A stretch of DNA of 8,250 bases from Planctomycetota bacterium (lineage in GTDB: Bacteria; Planctomycetota; MHYJ01; JACPRB01), in contig JACQFK010000382.1 in the NCBI GenBank assembly GCA_016200125.1, forward strand, positions 1-8,250. Reading direction: 5' to 3'. The notes under the pieces are model-generated. The model saw only the letters and a program-made list of their open reading frames with translations, had not been told where the DNA came from and ran no database searches. The position numbers were made by a program, and so were the translations under genes. This document shows, one piece after another, positions 5,504 to 8,250 of the stretch (position 1 is the first letter of the stretch; each line of letters begins with the position of its first letter).

Positions 5504-7009
5504 ATGACGAATCCCGAACGCCTGTTGACCCGGCGCCAGTTCGGCGCCCTCGGCATGGTTCTCGCCCTGGGCTCCCGTGCGGACTCGGCCGACGAAAGAA
5601 CCCTCCACCGCTTCGCCTACGACCATATCCTCGGAACCTCGCTGGATCTCGTCGTCGCGGTCGACGATCCGGATCGCGCGGCGCTGTGCGAGACCGCCGT
5701 CCTCGACGAGGTCGAGCGGCTGCGCCGCGTCCTCAGCACCTACGACCCCGCGAGCGAGATCAGCCGGCTCAACGCCTCCGACGGTCCCGTCCGCGTATCC
5801 GTCGAGCTGCTCGAGGTGCTGGAGCTCTATGAGGCCTGGCGCGTGCGCACGAACGGCGCGTTCAACGGGCAGCTCGGCGGCCTCCTGTCCCTGTGGAAAG
5901 ACGCCGAGTCGAGCGGGCAGGAGCCCGGCGACGCCGTCCTGGCCGACGTCGCGCGTCGGATCGACGGGCCCGCGGCGGACTTCGATGTCGAAGCGGGCAC
6001 CGTGCGTCGGCGGTCGGCGCAGCCCCTCAATGTCGATGCGATCGGGAAGAACTACATCCTCGCGAAGGCGCTGCGGGCCGCCCGGCTGCGGGTGCCGGAG
6101 GCGTGCGGCATCCTGCTTTCGATCGGCGGCGACATCGTCTCCTGCGGCGGTCCCTGGGACGTTGGTGTTGCGGATCCGCGGCGGCCGCAGGACAATGCCG
6201 CGCCGTTGTTCCGGACCCGGCTGGGCAGCGGCGCGCTCACGAGCAGCGGCGGATACCAGCGCTTCTTCAAGGTGGGCGCTCGGCGCATTCCGCGGATGAT
6301 CGACCCTCGCACGGGACGGCCTGCCCTGCGCATCCTCGGCGCGTCCGTCCTCGCTCGCGATCCCGTGACCGCCGATGCGCTGTCGACCACGCTCTGCATC
6401 CTGACGCCGGCGGAAGGGCTCGCCCTGATTTCGACCATCGACGGGGCCGACGCGGTGATCGTCGACGCCGACGGGGCTGTCCAGACGAGCCCCGGCTGGA
6501 ACCAGCGCGCGGTGCCGGTCGAGATCCGGCAGCAGCAGAATGCGAGCTGGCCGGTCGGATACGAAGTGAGCATCGAACTCGCCCTGGCGAAGAGTCCCAA
6601 GCCCGCCGCGGGGAAGCCGTACCGCCGGCCCTATGTCGCGACCTGGATCGAAGACGCCGCGGGGCGGCCGGTTCGGACGGTCAGCGTCTGGGGCAACGAT
6701 GCCAAGCACATCAAGGAACTGACGACGTGGTGGGCGTTCGGGTCGAAGGACGCGAACTTGTTCAAGGCGGTCAGCAAAGCGACGCGGGACGGGGGAAGCT
6801 ACAAGATCAGCTGGGACGGGATGGACGACTCGGGCAAGGCCGTGCCGCCGGGCGTCTACGTCGTGCACGTCGAGGTCAACCGCGAGTTCGGCCAGCACAT
6901 CAAGAACATGACGGGCGTGATCCCGTGCCGGACGAAGCCGTCCGGAGTCGACCTGCCGGGCAACGCCGAAGTCGACGGCATCAAGATCCGGTTCGCGAAA
7001 GCGCCCTGA
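5504..7009 (+). CDS. Tat-exported ApbE-type FAD:protein FMN transferase fused to DUF2271-like domain
   Basis: This is a 501-residue protein. LTRRQFGALGMVLALG (8-23) is a twin-arginine signal, so it should be exported folded. Residues about 35-335 match ApbE, which transfers FMN from FAD to Thr/Ser of target proteins using magnesium. Visible motifs are YDPASEISRLN (80-90), VDAIGKNYILAKAL (177-190), GSGALTSSGGYQRFF (241-255), IDPRTGRP (266-273) and DALSTTL (291-297), with D291 and T295 as likely metal ligands. IGKNY replaces the usual G(I/G)AKGY, a small deviation. Residues about 350-500 match the periplasmic DUF2271 type: YVATWIEDAAGRPVRTVSVW (377-396), SWDGMDDSGKAVPPGVY (436-452) and EVNREFG (457-463). 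Usual ApbE proteins lack this tail and are about 330-350 residues. The next gene starts 4 bases on, so the two form an operon. DUF2271 and PepSY-type proteins are known neighbours; the flavin target is unknown. Confidence 0.88.
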   Translation: MTNPERLLTRRQFGALGMVLALGSRADSADERTLHRFAYDHILGTSLDLVVAVDDPDRAALCETAVLDEVERLRRVLSTYDPASEISRLNASDGPVRVSVELLEVLELYEAWRVRTNGAFNGQLGGLLSLWKDAESSGQEPGDAVLADVARRIDGPAADFDVEAGTVRRRSAQPLNVDAIGKNYILAKALRAARLRVPEACGILLSIGGDIVSCGGPWDVGVADPRRPQDNAAPLFRTRLGSGALTSSGGYQRFFKVGARRIPRMIDPRTGRPALRILGASVLARDPVTADALSTTLCILTPAEGLALISTIDGADAVIVDADGAVQTSPGWNQRAVPVEIRQQQNASWPVGYEVSIELALAKSPKPAAGKPYRRPYVATWIEDAAGRPVRTVSVWGNDAKHIKELTTWWAFGSKDANLFKAVSKATRDGGSYKISWDGMDDSGKAVPPGVYVVHVEVNREFGQHIKNMTGVIPCRTKPSGVDLPGNAEVDGIKIRFAKAP

Positions 7010-7013
7010 CGCC

Positions 7014-7604
7014 ATGGCGATGGATCCCGCCGGCCGCCGCCTGCTTTCCGTCTCGCGCACGCTGCACATCTACCTCACGATGCTCGCGTGCCTGCTCCTG
7101 CTCTTTTTCGGGACCACGGGGTTCATGCTGAACCACGCGGACGGGTTCGGCCTGGATACGATCCGGACGGACAAGCGGGAAGGGACCCTGCCGCGCGCGA
7201 TCCTGAAGCCCGTCGACAGGTTCGCGGTCGTCGAAGCGCTCCGGGCCGACCTGGGCGCGGCGGGCGCGGTCGATTCGTTCGAGGAAGAGTCCGAGTCGCT
7301 GCGGATCGTCTTCAAGCGGCCGGGAATGCGCGCCGAGGCGTCGGTCCGGCTTGCGGACGGCCATGCGGAGCTGAGCTCCGAACTTCGGGGGACGGCGGCG
7401 CTGCTGACGGACCTCCATAAGGGCGCCAGCGCGGGGGCGTCCTGGAAATGGGTGATCGACGGGACGGCGATCCTGCTCGTCCTCGGCTCGCTGACCGGGC
7501 TGATCCTCTGGATCTCGCTGCCGAGGCGCCGCGCGCTCGGCATCGTCGCGCTCGCGCTGGGACTGCTCTCGTCGCTCGCCACCTACTTGCTGCTGGTTCC
7601 CTGA
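7014..7604 (+). CDS. PepSY-associated TM helix family membrane protein
   Basis: This is a 196-residue inner-membrane protein with three predicted helices (about 18-38, 146-168 and 173-195). Between helices 1 and 2 lies an external domain of about 105 residues. Helix 1 ends in the family-like TTGFMLNHADGFGLD (34-48), and helix 2 is preceded by LHKGASAGASWKWVIDG (134-150) and followed by LPRRR. Conserved-looking His18, His41 and His135 flank the helices and could bind heme or metal, as proposed for related PepSY-TM redox proteins; this is inference. It begins 4 bases after the ApbE-like gene and probably works with it in periplasmic flavin or electron transfer. A second ATG at 7020 is a possible start. 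The region after the stop leads to a terminator at 7726. Confidence 0.8.
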   Translation: MAMDPAGRRLLSVSRTLHIYLTMLACLLLLFFGTTGFMLNHADGFGLDTIRTDKREGTLPRAILKPVDRFAVVEALRADLGAAGAVDSFEEESESLRIVFKRPGMRAEASVRLADGHAELSSELRGTAALLTDLHKGASAGASWKWVIDGTAILLVLGSLTGLILWISLPRRRALGIVALALGLLSSLATYLLLVP

Positions 7605-7725
7605 GCGGGGTGCAGTCCCGGCAGCCTCAATCCCTCTCATGTGCCCGGTGAGTCGAACCCCAGGAGCCTCCGGCTCTTCACCCGCTGCGGGCGCAATGCA
7701 CAGGGAGGAGCGGTCTCGGATGCCG

Positions 7726-7754
7726 CGGAGCCCCCGCGCGAACCGGGGGCTCCG
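7726..7754 (+). terminator. Intrinsic terminator-like hairpin
   Basis: A perfect 10-base stem, CGGAGCCCCC (7726-7735) with GGGGGCTCCG (7745-7754), encloses a 9-base loop. It is followed by GTCACTTTATG, a weak T-rich stretch. It lies between the flavin-transferase operon and the next gene, and most likely ends the operon. The hairpin is symmetric and could act on either strand. The rest of 7605-7812 shows no gene or clear promoter. Confidence 0.6.
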
Positions 7755-7812
7755 GTCACTTTATGTGGAGGCGGGCGGGGAAATCCGGCATGCTTCACGG
7801 GTCCGTCTCTTT

Positions 7813-7817
7813 GGAGG
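7813..7817 (+). promoter_or_regulatory. Ribosome binding site deciding the start of the SMP-30-like gene
   Basis: GGAGG ends 7 bases before the ATG at 7825, an ideal spacing. An in-frame ATG at 7819 lies only 1 base after it and is therefore an unlikely start. Confidence 0.7.
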
Positions 7818-7824
7818 AATGATC

Positions 7825-8250
7825 ATGCCGCAGAACAGCCTGTCGCGACGCGCGCTCATCAAGGGAGTGGGAGCCCTGGCGGGCGTGGCCGCCCTGGCGC
7901 CTTCGACGGCCACGTCTCAGGATCCGCCCGCCGGACCCGTCGCGCCGCCGACCACCGTCAGCAAGCCGCCCCGCGACTTCTCCCCGGGGGGAGCGCCGAC
8001 GACCTACTTCACGGATCCGGACATCCTCACCGTCGACCCCCTGTTCAACAGCCTGGTTCAACCGAACACTCCGATCATGCGCCTCTGGACGGGGGCGCTG
8101 TGGATGGAGGGCCCGGCCTGGAACGCCCAGGGACGCTACCTCGTCTGGAGCGACATCCCCAACAACCGGCAGCTGCGCTGGCTGGAGGACGATGCGCGGG
8201 TGAGCGTCTTCCGGAGCCCGTCGAACAACAGCAACGGGAACACCTTCGAC
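7825..8250 (+). CDS. SMP-30/gluconolactonase family protein with Tat signal, N-terminal part
   Basis: 142 residues are visible and the frame is open at the right edge. LSRRALIKGVGALAGVAALA (6-25) is a twin-arginine signal. A proline-rich linker follows (about 34-58). The start of a six-bladed propeller is then seen: ALWMEGPAWNAQGRYLVWSD contains the EGP glutamate that binds the metal in this family, and SNNSNGNTFD at the right edge matches the NGNTFD-type metal or substrate site. Members hydrolyse sugar lactones or related esters; in this exported subgroup the substrate is generally unknown. The typical full length is 300-400 residues, so over half is missing. It is separated from the upstream operon by a terminator, so it has its own promoter, which I could not identify. 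Confidence 0.85.
   Translation, partial: MPQNSLSRRALIKGVGALAGVAALAPSTATSQDPPAGPVAPPTTVSKPPRDFSPGGAPTTYFTDPDILTVDPLFNSLVQPNTPIMRLWTGALWMEGPAWNAQGRYLVWSDIPNNRQLRWLEDDARVSVFRSPSNNSNGNTFD

Noticed and set aside
5183..7069. Long open frame of 628 codons on the - strand opposite the ApbE-like gene.
   Set aside because: Its translation shows no recognisable domain and is the antisense of a clear ApbE/DUF2271 gene with strong GC bias at third positions.
7645..7665. Possible fourth tRNA-end trace on the - strand (GGGGTTCGACTC).
   Set aside because: The T stem does not pair well and no acceptor strand or CCA can be placed; only an 11-base match remains.

Overview
The window is GC-rich bacterial DNA. 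It carries a soluble-looking Hanks-type Ser/Thr kinase, several Tat-exported proteins and a remnant of a serine recombinase. This mix suits an environmental phylum such as Planctomycetota, Acidobacteriota or Myxococcota, but nothing seen here fixes the lineage.

Layout. (1) Positions 1-980 hold the C-terminal part of a CocE/NonD-type (peptidase S15 family) hydrolase on the + strand, cut by the left edge. (2) Positions about 1026-5395 form a mobile-element-like block. It contains three same-orientation copies of the 3' end of a tRNA gene (ends near 1206, 4000 and 5394), most like the 3' half of a tRNA-Val(CAC). None is preceded by a 5' tRNA half, so they look like attachment-site scars rather than working tRNA genes. 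Between copies 1 and 2 lie a decayed serine recombinase, whose C-terminus reads into copy 1, and a large Ser/Thr kinase, both on the - strand. Between copies 2 and 3 lies a compact + strand operon: antitoxin, ParE/RelE-type toxin, and a membrane-anchored protein of unknown function. Its promoter is placed so that the mRNA should be leaderless. (3) Positions 5504-7604 hold a two-gene operon: a Tat-exported ApbE-type flavin transferase fused to a DUF2271-like domain, then a PepSY-associated-type three-helix membrane protein. A strong hairpin terminator follows at 7726-7754. (4) Positions 7825-8250 begin a Tat-exported SMP-30/gluconolactonase-like protein that runs off the right edge.

How it fits together. 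Regions 1, 3 and 4 look like ordinary chromosomal genes for hydrolysis, periplasmic flavin-linked redox and sugar-lactone chemistry. The middle block looks like successive insertions at one tRNA-derived target, each leaving cargo (kinase; toxin-antitoxin plus companion) bounded by tRNA-end repeats. The most unusual items are the repeat-bounded cassette layout, the roughly 90-residue insertion in the kinase N-lobe, and the leaderless three-gene toxin-antitoxin operon.
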